DNA of 64,000 bases from Ctena decussata (Eukaryota > Mollusca > Bivalvia > Lucinida > Lucinidae). The DNA is taken from contig OZ022511.1 in the NCBI GenBank assembly GCA_963989385.1, positions 27,894,503 through 27,958,502 of the forward strand, in the 5' to 3' direction. This document shows, piece after piece, positions 33,131 to 43,570 of the stretch; within the stretch, counting starts at the first letter, position 1; each line of letters opens with the position of its first letter. A program made the position numbers and the translations under genes. The notes under the pieces are model-generated. The model was not told the DNA's origin, searched no databases, and saw nothing but the letters and a program-made list of their open reading frames with translations.

Positions 33131-34515
33131 CGAGGGGCGTTCGAAAAGTTTTGCAAGTGACGTAATATCTTGGTAACCACCGTAAAGACAGAATTTCTAA
33201 TAGCAAAAACCCTTAAAGCTATGATATACCTAGACAAGTCTGAAAACACGGTGTATTTTATTTTAAAGGACGCCTTTTTATCTTCTTTGAAAGAGGTATA
33301 CCCTTAAGGCACTGGAAAAATTTACTATAGAATGATAGAAGGCCGTTATTCCTATATGAGCAGTATTTGATTCTTTTCATCTTTTCTACTTAGAGACAAT
33401 GCCGAGGCAATGTTGTCATGTAAATATTGCGGAGATTATTTTCAATCTAGGTTTCATATTGCCCCGTGAATATGAGTTATCCGTATTTTATGTAGTAGCA
33501 AATCCTCCCTTTATACTAAACTTATTATTATTTTGTAATAAAAACAAGCGTGTTAGCATTCAAAATCTTGTCAGCAAGAGCATTTGCATGGGTCAACGAA
33601 ATCCCGTCAATTAATTTAAATAAATGAAAAAAACTAAGCCTCTATATTCTTTCAAAAATGACGTTGACGTCGATTTCAATGACGTCATAAAAACTGCGCA
33701 TCACTTTGCAAGGAATAAATCGACAACAGTCGCCACCCTTCTAACTTTTGTATGAATATTGTAGGCAACGATGGACAAGCCGCTGACAAAGATTAATTTT
33801 GTATTTTCAACGATATTTGACTTGAATGCCTATTCTAATACAGTGCGCCTATAGAAGCAATGAGAAGATACCGTGTTTTATTCTGCAACAATTCACTGTT
33901 TCGGAGCGCGTGAGTCTAATTGCTGACGTCACTGCAATTACTGACGTAATTTTGTGACTTTTTTAGACGTTAGACAGTGTAACATCTCTTATTCTTTCTA
34001 AAGTCGCCAGAAAGACGTACATTTGTCTTTGATACAGTTAAGAATATTGGCGGGAGCATGAACGCGCGGACAGGAAGGTTGGGAGAGTTTGAATGAAAAG
34101 AATAGTTTTTCGACGTTTTAGAGTGTTAGAATCGAAATAGTTCAGCTCTAGCACTGACTTGTTGAGTAATAATTCACTGATTGTCGGTCAGTTGTAAGTA
34201 GATATATCACTCGCGTTCCGCGCTCGTGATATGATCTTCTTTAGAACTGACCTTCAAAAAGTGAATTATTACTCAACAATTCACTGCTAGAGCTGATCTT
34301 TTTCTTAAACACTGAACAGATTTTATATATGAAATCAGAACAGTGTTGTGGCTGGAGCCTTATAAAATGCATTGTACGTCAATAAGGAAAAGTGTCTTTG
34401 TATACTGTTTAGTATCATTGTAAAGACAAAATATTGTGCTTTCAGTACATGCACAGCATTTGTTCCCATAGAAAAAGTTATGAGGCCATTTGTAAAACTT
34501 TCCGAACGCTCCTCG
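33131..34515. mobile_element. Mariner-type non-autonomous element (1385 bp) in a TA site
   Basis: CGAGGGGCGTTCGAAAAGTT at 33131 is mirrored by AACTTTCCGAACGCTCCTCG ending at 34515, and TA flanks both ends (33129-33130 and 34516-34517). These ends are typical of mariner transposons. The interior has no transposase reading frame and carries a nested palindromic element at 34144, so it is a non-autonomous derivative. Confidence 0.82.
34144..34294. mobile_element. Palindromic element nested in the mariner-type element
   Basis: AGCTCTAGCACTGACTTG and GTTGAGTAATAATTCACT are mirrored by AGTGAATTATTACTCAAC and TGCTAGAGCT. An inner hairpin (ATATCACTCGCG / CGCGCTCGTGATAT-like) lies at 34203-34234. Confidence 0.85.
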
Positions 34516-34677
34516 TATAACTGTCAGTTATCAGTAAGCGACGGCTTGACGAATAGATAACATTATCCTATAACAACAGACAGGCTCAGTGGTGAATGCA
34601 ACTGGAATTTTATGCAGCTGCAAAGTAATATTTCAAATTTTGACAATCATGTCTCACATCCTTTGCCGGCCGTCCTC

Positions 34678-34678
34678 A

Positions 34679-34720
<42 letters not shown>
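34678..34720. repeat. (CT)n microsatellite
   Basis: About 20 CT dinucleotides. Confidence 0.95.
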
Positions 34721-34724
<4 letters not shown>

Positions 34725-34868
34725 GGAATATGTATGTTAGTTTTACTTTGTGTTTGAGCAGGGGCAAGACTAAAGTACATGGCCGTATGTGCGAACAGCA
34801 AAGAATCAGATCGACATAAAACAAAAATCGAGCAATGTTTCCGAATGAGACAACCCAGTCACATTATA

Positions 34869-35277
34869 CATGGAATTTAATGACATGAGAATCATTATTT
34901 GTTTGAGAAAATCTGAAGTTTCTGTTGAAAGAATTTCAGTTTGTTCATGTAATGTCATTGAAAAATTGGCGAACATGACATATACTGTTTTCCAAGCTCC
35001 GGAACCAATGATGTCATATATCTGTTACAATAGCAACTAAGAGTTAGTATGACGTCTGAGTGGCGTCATCAATTCGTCATTCTGCCAAGACACTAAGCTA
35101 AGTAGTCGGTAATTCCATAGTTGCTATGGTAACAGATCTATGGCGACATCGCACTTATAATTCGAGAAGAGCATGTCCCTCTCGAATTTTAAGTGAAATG
35201 CTACCTTAAATTCATACATTGGAAAAGTCTGATTTTTTCAAACCTATAATTTATTGCCAAATGATTTAATTCTCTTT
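34869..35277. mobile_element. Dispersed ~410-bp repeat with ATGGTAACAGATCTATGGCG core, copy 1
   Basis: Shares its whole length with 43794-44215: TGGAATTTAATGACATGAGA start, GTTGCTATGGTAACAGATCT centre, a hairpin (CACTTATAATTCGAGA / TCTCGAATTTTAAGTG) and TTCAAACCTATAATTTATT end. Non-coding. Confidence 0.82.
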
Positions 35278-36054
35278 TAGACTTTTTAGACAGGCAATAT
35301 ATTATTACCGGAAAGTTGAATCTTTCTCTTTAAGGGCTCTGCCCCATGGTACCATACTAGGACCGACGGATTTGTATTTTAACCCTTTCCCTTCCTTCCG
35401 AATGACCTTGAATATTCGTAATATACAATGTACTTGAAAAAAATGTATTACGTGAGAAGGGTTGCTACACACAATAAATGTACTTCACGCACATAGAACA
35501 TCAAATGCTCAGAACAGCCTGCACTTGCATAGTTTTTGTCTGGGACTTTGCTGACATGGACCCTGAGGAATCCACAAACGCAAAAATTAGACTTAAAGGT
35601 TCGCAGACTGATTAGGGTAATAGCTGTTTGCAGATACAATGAATATTAAGCGCATTTTGAATGATCAAAGCCAAACATGAAAATAGTTGAATTTGCAAAC
35701 ATTCATTTTGTCGCCTGCTTTATTCGCGCTTTTAGGGTTAAGAAAATTGTCAGGTGAGTTTATCTTTTTTTTTCTACTCTAATTGATTTACAAGTAGGGT
35801 CTTTGTCAAATACTAAAATGTAAAAATGTGTGTCATAGCAAACTTTATGCTAGTCATACAAATACAGGTCCCTTCAAATCATTTAGAAGATAGGGTAGTT
35901 TGCCATGGGGTCGAGAAAATCACGGCTAGCACATTCTTTCCAGCCATACTTGTGATGTAACGACAAGACTTGTTATATTAAGCCTGTGACTCGAACAGAT
36001 AAAGTTATCCAGCCTAGGGTGAGTGAGTGAACTAGGGTTTAACGCCCAACCAAC
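35278..36054. other. No feature recognised
   Basis: No exon or repeat recognised apart from a SINE-tail-like stretch (GTGAGTGAGTGAACTAGGGT) at 36019-36045. Confidence 0.3.
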
Positions 36055-36083
36055 ACGAGGGTCATCCAAGAAGTCTTGCAAAC
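36055..36083. repeat. Mariner-like terminal sequence, left orientation
   Basis: ACGAGGGTCATCCAAGAAGT followed by CTTGCAAACG. It matches, in inverse, 43228-43257 at 27 or more of 29 bases. Whether the two are ends of one element or independent relics is unresolved. Confidence 0.55.
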
Positions 36084-36354
36084 GAGGTCATAACTGATTT
36101 ATTAATGAATCTAGCTGGCTAGGGTTATCAAATTATACCATAAACATCTAATGTATGATATACACATACGTGCTTAAAATCATACATGTGAAATACCTTC
36201 TGATTTTGAATGCAACGGTATAAGCGATACCGGCGGTGAAACTACACAAACACGACGCCTTTTACAAGTGGTGAGGGGAAGAAATTCCTCATATACATGT
36301 TAAAAATTCTTTCATATTATAAAAACTCAGGGTATAATCGAGTCTGCTAATTTT

Positions 36355-36450
36355 CGCTTCCTGCAGAGACTGTCCGTCGTTAATTGCTTCCGCCGAGACT
36401 GTACGCTACATTTTGCTTCCTGCAGAGAACAACTGTTTCCGCCGGGACAA
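36355..36450. repeat. Short GCTTCCTGCAGAGAC tandem repeat
   Basis: GCTTCC(T/G)(G/C)C(A/C)GAGAC recurs about every 30-33 bases at 36355, 36388 and 36415. Degenerate, three to four copies. Confidence 0.6.
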
Positions 36451-38386
36451 TTCTGAAGGGATAGTGCGGTAAAATTTGTCTAGAACATTCAGTAATAATC
36501 AGAAAGCTGCCACTGTCATAAATTTAAGGTTGCATATCATTTTGTAATCAAAGTTTGCAAAATATTTTTCTGTGTTAGAACTTGCTCTGCAACGAAATTT
36601 TACTGGACGGTTGATTTGGTGTTATTGTCTCAGTAAGTCATGAAAATATAACAAGAAATAATTTCATGTGTGACTGCCATGTGTTTTATATCTTGTATCC
36701 ACGAATTTGCCACATTCAAGGATATAATCTGTTTAAAGACCTGGATTTTTGTCATTAGTAAGTTATGTAATCCTTATCTAATCCAATAAAGAATCTTCTC
36801 TGGCTAGCCTGTCTTCTCTAGACCAGTGTCCCAGCAGTCTCTTTGGGAGGCCCGAAATGGGGGAAATCAATAACAGAGATACCTTGATCTATTTACTGGC
36901 ATTATAATAATTTATCAAAGTTTGATGGAGAAAAACAGTTTAGATACATATATTCTGGTTTACAGAATCCTAAGTTCACATCTATCCCTTTTCACAATCA
37001 AAATTCATTATAAGAGAAGCCTAAATATATACTCTGTGAAAACAATATATTGATAATGATAAATTGACAAATCACAGAATCTAGTGTCAGTTCTTGTAAA
37101 AACAAATGAACCTTGACCAATTTACTGTTTTCAAAAGGTGTCAAAAACATGTTTAATGTCACCAAATTTCTCAAAACACAGGTTTCGCTGAATAATTGAA
37201 GTCATATGTCTCTCTGCAGTGATCCTTTAAACAAAATTTCACCTTCAACTCTTGCAAATTTTTTTTTCTCCTTGAAATTATTATAATAGCTAATGTATAG
37301 TTACAGAGCATTTGACTTACTTCACAAAAATAACTAAATAAATAGAAATTATAAAGATAAAATTTTTAAGAAAGTAAAATTAAAAATAACATATTGAACA
37401 TTTATAAAGAAAAGTTACTCTCTTACATTTTGACTGATGCACAAATTTATCCCACTGGGCCCCACAGGCAGGCAGTGGTTTCAGCACTGAATTGTTTTAT
37501 GACCCTGATAATGAGGTGATTAGGAGGTGCCTCTGATTTTCTTATTACTTGTTTATTGGAGAGGATTAGTTTGGGGTTGGGAGGGGTCAAAATGATAGAA
37601 CAAAATCCAGGTCTTTAAAGGCCCTATTGCTCTATCAGCATGAAATATTTTATCGTTAGGTATTGCTGCAAACTTCTCACAACAGTTTCGCCATTGGTTA
37701 TTATCGTGATTGGCCGGCTTTGAAAAATCAAAACGTCCTTGAGTTTACCATAAAATAGATTTGAAAAAATAACTAGGTCATTTTAGTTGCCAACCAAAAT
37801 GACCTACTTTCGATTTCACAAGCTTTATTTCACGATAAAAATACAACTTACAGGCGGTAAAAATATAAGGTACAGGCGTTTAACAGGTGATAAAAATACA
37901 ATGTACAAAAACATTAGGCAAGGATCACATTGATTGTGCCGCTGTTGCATTATTGCATTGCTTAACGGGGAACCAGAGACGAAACCCGTATTTTTATGGA
38001 GAGACTTATCATTTTTTAAAAATACCTTGTCCCTTCTTTTTAACCAGTTATATGCTACAAAAAACACATCAACCGACATATTTTCATCAACTCTGAAGGC
38101 TGTACAGGTTGCATAATGATTTGTATTTTGACGGTTTTTACCTTTGATAGGACTATGGAGACTTTAAAGAAATGTTTCCAAAAGACTCTATGAAACAGAA
38201 AATAATGAGCAAGTGACCTGACGTGGGTACGTCAATTTTTTATCATGCGGCGGAACACATCCACGAATTTACAACCCATTGGCATTTGCCATAACTAGAT
38301 CACCCAATCACATGCGGATGAATTTTCTAACATTAAAACGATATTGCTTTGCATCGAACTGTATCAGGTTATTCATCAGGGGCTGT
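36451..38386. other. No gene recognised
   Basis: AT-rich sequence with no supportable exon or element. Confidence 0.35.
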
Positions 38387-38603
38387 ATTCATAAAACGAC
38401 TTAAGTGGTTGCTATGCTGTTGCTAAGGCTAAATTTCTTTGAAGGAGATTCCCTACAACTATGAAATTTGCTCTGGAGGAACAGTCTTACAAAGACTGTT
38501 CCTCCAGACAAAATTTCGTAGTTGTAGGGAATCTCCTTTATAGATATTTAGCCTTAGCAACCCCATAGCAACGACTTAAGTTGTTTTATAAATACGGCCC
38601 CTG
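38387..38603. mobile_element. Palindromic MITE with CAGGGGCTGTAT end, copy 2
   Basis: Same family and near-identical arms as 30688-30914; the centre here is GTCTTACAAAGAC. Confidence 0.93.
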
Positions 38604-39728
38604 ATGTTGCGGTCTAATTGTGTTGTAAGAAAATATCAAAAAGTTATTTAACATGGGACTGTCACGTGATCTAGTTCTTATATCTACGATTATACCGCCT
38701 TCAAGGCTACGACGGACTTTAGATACACAATTACTCTGTATTGACTTGTTAAAACACATAACAGAGTTATTGTTCAAGGTGAAATCAATCAACTATGGAA
38801 TATATACACACTTACAATGTCTACCATAAAGATCCTAAGTTTTCGGGCAGATACGTCTGTACAAACCGTGATCAGACTGTTCCTTAGGAACAGAATGTTC
38901 AAGGTCTTCACAATTTCAATTCCATCTGCGCATTTTTGAGGTATTACTCTATGGTAGACCCGGAACAACAGGAAAATAAATAACAGGGCAAGGACCGGCT
39001 GTGCTTGCAGCAGGTGCAGTATTTGGGCAGTCTTTTTGGGGGATATTTTTTAACTTAAACATTGTTTTTCTAGGAAACAAAACGGTGAAATGTTCGTTTT
39101 TTTGTTTTATTCTGTATCATACAATGTAAGTTTTACTAAACCAATATGCATAAGCATGCCACATCGAATGAATATATTTTTCATGACGTTTTTCATGAAA
39201 TTCAATTTTCTTGCATTTTTTTTAAAAATGTAAAAATATACTTATTATCAAAATAATTGCAATTTTTCTTACCAGTTTGTTTCAAATACCCTATATTAAA
39301 GATTATATGATTTGCAGAAATGAAAGTGCATCCATGTCCTAGAGATACGAATTTTAATGGAAAATGTGTAAAAAAATATGTATAAATTCAAAAGTTTGTT
39401 TTTTAGGAAAACAAAACGGTGAAATGTTTCTTTTCTTATCCAAAAGTTTTATAGCCCTTTGGGTTATTCAGCTGCTATAATGAAATGAATGCCCCACCAA
39501 TATTTTCATTCACTATTCGTCTACCTTAAGAACTCAAATAATAGACAGTTATCATTTCACATTGTCCATGTGGTTGCTAGGCAACAAAAGAATATTACAG
39601 AATGTGAGCAAATTTCTAGTTTTGAATATCATCCTCTGGTTTTTGAATGCTGCAAATGATATTAAACAAGGCTAGCTGCTTTTCTACATTTAAGCACCTC
39701 GCGACTACTGCTTGTATAACCAATAAAT
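38604..39728. other. No gene recognised; dispersed direct repeat
   Basis: AGGAAACAAAACGGTGAAAT at 39072 recurs at 39405 with one inserted A; the intervening ~330 bases may be an ancient element. Confidence 0.4.
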
Positions 39729-39964
39729 GAGCCGCGACACGAGAAAACCAACAGTGCGGTTGTGCGCCCAGTGCAGACTCAAATCAGCCTGAGCATCCAC
39801 CCAGTCTGATCAGATTCTTCACGGAGCGCTTAAAGGGTAGCTAAGGGTCTAAACTACCTTCATGCGGACAGCGAAGACTCTGATCAGACTGGGCGGATGC
39901 CCAGGCTGATCTGAGTCTGCGCTGGGCGCACAACCACATTGTTGGTTTTGTCGTGTCGCGGCTC
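39729..39964. mobile_element. GAGCC palindromic MITE, intact copy (236 bp)
   Basis: Complete copy of the 22933 family. The direct repeat AAAT flanks it (39725-39728 and 39965-39968). Confidence 0.95.
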
Positions 39965-40035
39965 AAATGTCATTTTAGGAAACACATCATCTGCTGTGAA
40001 CACATCTTCTTGAGATACTCATTTTACATAATATT

Positions 40036-40853
40036 GGCGTTGCCTTAAAACAGTTGGTATCCACTACATACCAACTACTTAACCTTTATGACTCATTCTG
40101 TGAAGCTGCTGACTCTGGCAAAGAATTGCGTGTAGTTTTTCTAGATATAAGCAAAGCATTTGACAGGGTCTGGCATAAGTGGCTTCTACATAAACTTCAA
40201 ACAGTTGGAATCTCAGGTAATCTTCTTGAATGGTTTTCAGATTATCTCTCAAATAGAGAACAGCGAGTTGTCCTGAATGGTAAAATGTCTAGTTATCTCT
40301 CTGTACCTGCTGGTGTTCCGCAAGGGTCGATCTTAGGCCCTTTGTTATTCTTAATTTACATTAACGACATTGTAGAAAATCTAAATTGCAATGTGAAACT
40401 ATTCGCAGACGATACTAGTTTGTATGTAATTGTTGAAACCCCAAACACTGCTGCAAATACTTTAAACGCCAGCCTTTCGAATATTCACATATGAGCAAAG
40501 CAATGGCTTGTAGATCTAAATCCACTGAAAACTGAATCAATGATATTCTCAAGAAAACGCTTACGACCCAATCACCCATCTCTTGTAATGAACAATACTA
40601 TTGTAAATGAAGTTAATAGTCATCGTCATCTAGGCATAACCTTTTCTTCTGGTCTAACTTGGCACAACCATGTTACAGAAATTGCTAACAAGGCCTGGCA
40701 ACGTGTAAATGTTCTGAGGGCTTTCAAATTCAAATTTGACCGAAAATCACTCGAACGAATGTATATTTCCTTTATAAGGCCGGTTATTGAATACAGCGGA
40801 GCAGTATGGTGCAATCTAACTAATGAAGATAAGACTCTTCTTGAATCAATCCA
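40036..40853 (+). pseudogene. Non-LTR retrotransposon reverse transcriptase, 5'-truncated, first part
   Basis: The frame from ~40036 encodes the reverse transcriptase palm and thumb: VVFLDISKAFDRVWH, then GVPQGSILGPLLFLIYINDI, then the catalytic FADD in KLFADDTSLYV. A TGA at 40492-40494 breaks the frame where related proteins have Trp (..HI*AKQWLVDLNP), so one G-to-A change explains it. The frame resumes without shift through the HRHLGITF region to LLESIQ at 40854, where a DNA element is inserted. Endonuclease and N-terminal parts are missing. The clade cannot be fixed by eye; jockey/CR1-like elements are the nearest recollection. Confidence 0.9.
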
Positions 40854-41773
40854 AAGGACTTCTATGCTTAAGGCGCGAATTTTCCCCATGATTAAAAAGT
40901 TATACGGATCACAGACTTTTGTTTTGCATTTATGACTATGACATGTAACTTAAATGACAAATGAATTTTCAAGTGTTTGTGTCTATGCAAAGTACGTTAA
41001 ACATACGTTGACGTTGACGTCATTGTTGAGATAAATTCTAAATTATCCTTAAATTGATCGTTGAAATACTGATTTATTGTATACATTTCACCCTTTTTTT
41101 GACTCACATTACTTACATAACAGACAACACTGTATAGTTTTGACTATATGTATGTGACCTTGACCTCATTTCAAGGTCATGATACACAATAAAATCCGTG
41201 AAGATTGCAGCGCTACTGTTGACCATTCTTCTTCTTTGGCTTACTGAGTATCGTTCCCCCCCGTGACCCAGCTTCCCACTCATACATATTGCGTATTTGC
41301 ATGCATAAGTTTGCTGCATGAAGGAAATGCTGGGTCACTGGGGGGAAAGTACTTGTATTTAAGTTATAGTGAAGCGTTCTATTTTGGCCGTTTTGACCGG
41401 AAGTATAACTATGGTTTCGCATGGTTAGATGCCAGTCAGGCGTAACAAGAAGAAAATCGTTGCTTTGTATTGTTTTATGCGTGTATTTAGCATGCATTCA
41501 TAACAAAAATTTATAGAATGAATGACTGATTTCAATATTTATATTACCTCAAAAAATGAGGTATGCAAAAACCTTTAATTTAGGGTAGGTAGGGTCAGAC
41601 TTGATTATCTCCCCATGTCTTTGGGTCTGAATCACAATTGGTCTGATTTCATACGGCTTACATATTTGTGGAGGCTCTGCTAAGAAAAATTTGCCCACTT
41701 TATAACTTTGAAAATTCGGACCTGTCGCGCCGGCCTAATGGGGAAAACCCTCGCCTTAATCAAAGAAGTCCTT
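40854..41773. mobile_element. 920-bp DNA element inserted in the LINE
   Basis: AAGGACTTCTATGCTTAAGG at 40854 is mirrored at the right end (..CCTTAATCAAAGAAGTCCTT, ending 41773); about 36 bases pair with five mismatches, including TTTTCCCCAT. The host coding sequence stops exactly at the left end and resumes at LEAMRIV at the right. A secondary inverted repeat (CGTGACCCAGC / GCTGGGTCAC) lies at 41261-41339. No transposase recognised; target duplication unresolved. Confidence 0.85.
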
Positions 41774-42481
41774 GAGGCCATGAGAATAGTTACAGGAGCC
41801 ACAAAATTGTGTAGTATTGCCAAGCTTTACGATGACTTAGGCTGGGATACACTTGAGTCAAGGCGCGAGAAACAGAAGCTCATAATCTTTTATAAAATGG
41901 TAAATGGACTTGCACCTGCATATCTTAACCATTTAGTACCAGGTCTTGTTCAAGATCAGTCACAATATTCTCTTCGCAATTCTAACGATATCTCTACAGT
42001 TCATGCTAACTCTACTTTATACTATAATTCATTTCTCCCATCAGCCGTTAGAGCATGGAATAACTTACCCATATTAATTAGGAATAGCGTTTCTCTTGCC
42101 GACTTTAAGAAAAACTTATACGAGGTAAGAATAAAGCCCCCGAATTATTATTATTACGGAAACAGAACAGCTCAAGTTTATCACGCACGATTACGCCTTG
42201 AATGCAGCTCTCTAAAATCACATCTACATAGGAAAAATATAATTGACAGTTCAACGTGTTCTTGTGGTCGAACAGAAACAGTAAAACATTTTCTGTATGA
42301 TTGTCCAAATTATCTACAACTACGAAATCAAGTATTATCTACCGTAATTCATCTTCCAGTAAGGACATTGACTAATGGTAATCCAGCCCTTTCCGACCGT
42401 TTGAGAACAAACAAATTTTTGATTGCGTGCACAAATATATTATCCAGTCCGGAAGATTCAGTACTCCTCATACGTAATTGA
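41771..42481 (+). pseudogene. Non-LTR retrotransposon reverse transcriptase, C-terminal part
   Basis: Continues the broken protein from LEAMRIVTGATKL through KLIIFYKMVNGLAPAYL and WNNLPILIRNS, characteristic of non-LTR reverse transcriptase C-termini. It ends with a cysteine-histidine motif (CSCGRTETVKHFLYDC) and a stop at 42479-42481. This 237-codon part is intact, so the copy decayed mainly by the nonsense change and the insertion. A 3' UTR continues to about 42895, interrupted by a (CT)n microsatellite, and ends near GAATAAAATACTGTTT. Confidence 0.9.
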
Positions 42482-42562
42482 CCTATTCTTGCTGCTATGC
42501 CGATGAGACACGGGACTGAACGGAAATGAATGGGAACATCTGGGGTTTTTTGTTGTTGTTGT

Positions 42563-42565
<3 letters not shown>

Positions 42566-42619
<54 letters not shown>
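42566..42619. repeat. (CT)n microsatellite in the LINE 3' UTR
   Basis: About 25 CT dinucleotides after TTGTTGTTGTTTT. Confidence 0.95.
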
Positions 42620-42621
<2 letters not shown>

Positions 42622-43227
42622 AGCTTATTTCTTATATATGGTTCGATTTATTCTTATTGAATGCTGTTCTCACATCAAAACTTTCCTAGTACATTAATGT
42701 TTATGTTCATATAAACGTTTCTTAATTGTCTATTGCTTAGAAATCTTACGCACTCATATATCGTTGCAAATACATGTTAAATAGGAGACGATGTCTTTAA
42801 GCTAGTTAGCTTGTTATCGAATCCTTTATATTATCCATGTATGAATTGATTGTGTATGTTTATATGTTGAATAAAATACTGTTTAAACTAATACATGGTC
42901 TTCCTTTAAACAATGATAATATCTTGACTGACGGCACTATCTTAATTTTGGTACCGTAAAAGTACTTCGATATTATTTTACGTATCTCCAAGCAAAATTA
43001 AGATATTTACAAACGATCTGAGCTAAGGTGAAGGATCAGAAACTACCAGATCGACCAGAAGCTACCGCCGCACTCCTTTGTTAGTATTCTTCCGTAGCCT
43101 AGCAACGGCATTAATTTTGTAAAATCATGATGTTTCTGGAAATTGTTGACCAGAAAGAAAGAATGATGCAATGGAAGAATGTTGCCTGCTGGATTCACTT
43201 TTGATTATCATTTGGTTGAAGCTTAGC

Positions 43228-43257
43228 CGTTTGCAAGACTTATTGGATGACCCTCGT
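43228..43257. repeat. Mariner-like terminal sequence, right orientation
   Basis: CGTTTGCAAGACTTATTGGA then TGACCCTCGT, followed by TA. It is the inverse of 36055-36083. Confidence 0.55.
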
Positions 43258-43261
43258 AGGT

Positions 43262-43380
43262 CATACGGGGACGGGACCTCAGTTTAAAGCCTCGTCTGAA
43301 AGACTGAAGAAGTGGGGATCGAACCTGCGACACCTGGATTGGTAGACTAGCGCGTTATCCACTACACTACCGCCGCTTCT
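43262..43380 (-). mobile_element. tRNA-derived SINE near the dehydrogenase promoter
   Basis: Minus strand: GCGGCGGTAGTGTAGTGGAT (A-box region), then GCAGGTTCGATCCCC (B box), then a GACGAGGCTTTAAACTGAGG body. It lies about 190 bases before the dehydrogenase start codon. The target duplication is unclear. Confidence 0.8.
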
Positions 43381-43570
43381 CTCATATAGGGTCTTTGGTG
43401 ACTAGAGAAAATAACGAACATCAAAGGCCATTGTCAGAATGCAAGGATGCGCAGGCTGATTTGAACGTTCGCTGGTTGCATATATGTTGAACACTACTTT
43501 CGCTTGTCTCGACTCCCTACGTCTTGTACATTACATGTAGTTTTATTGTAGAGAAGCCGCTTGTTGAAAA

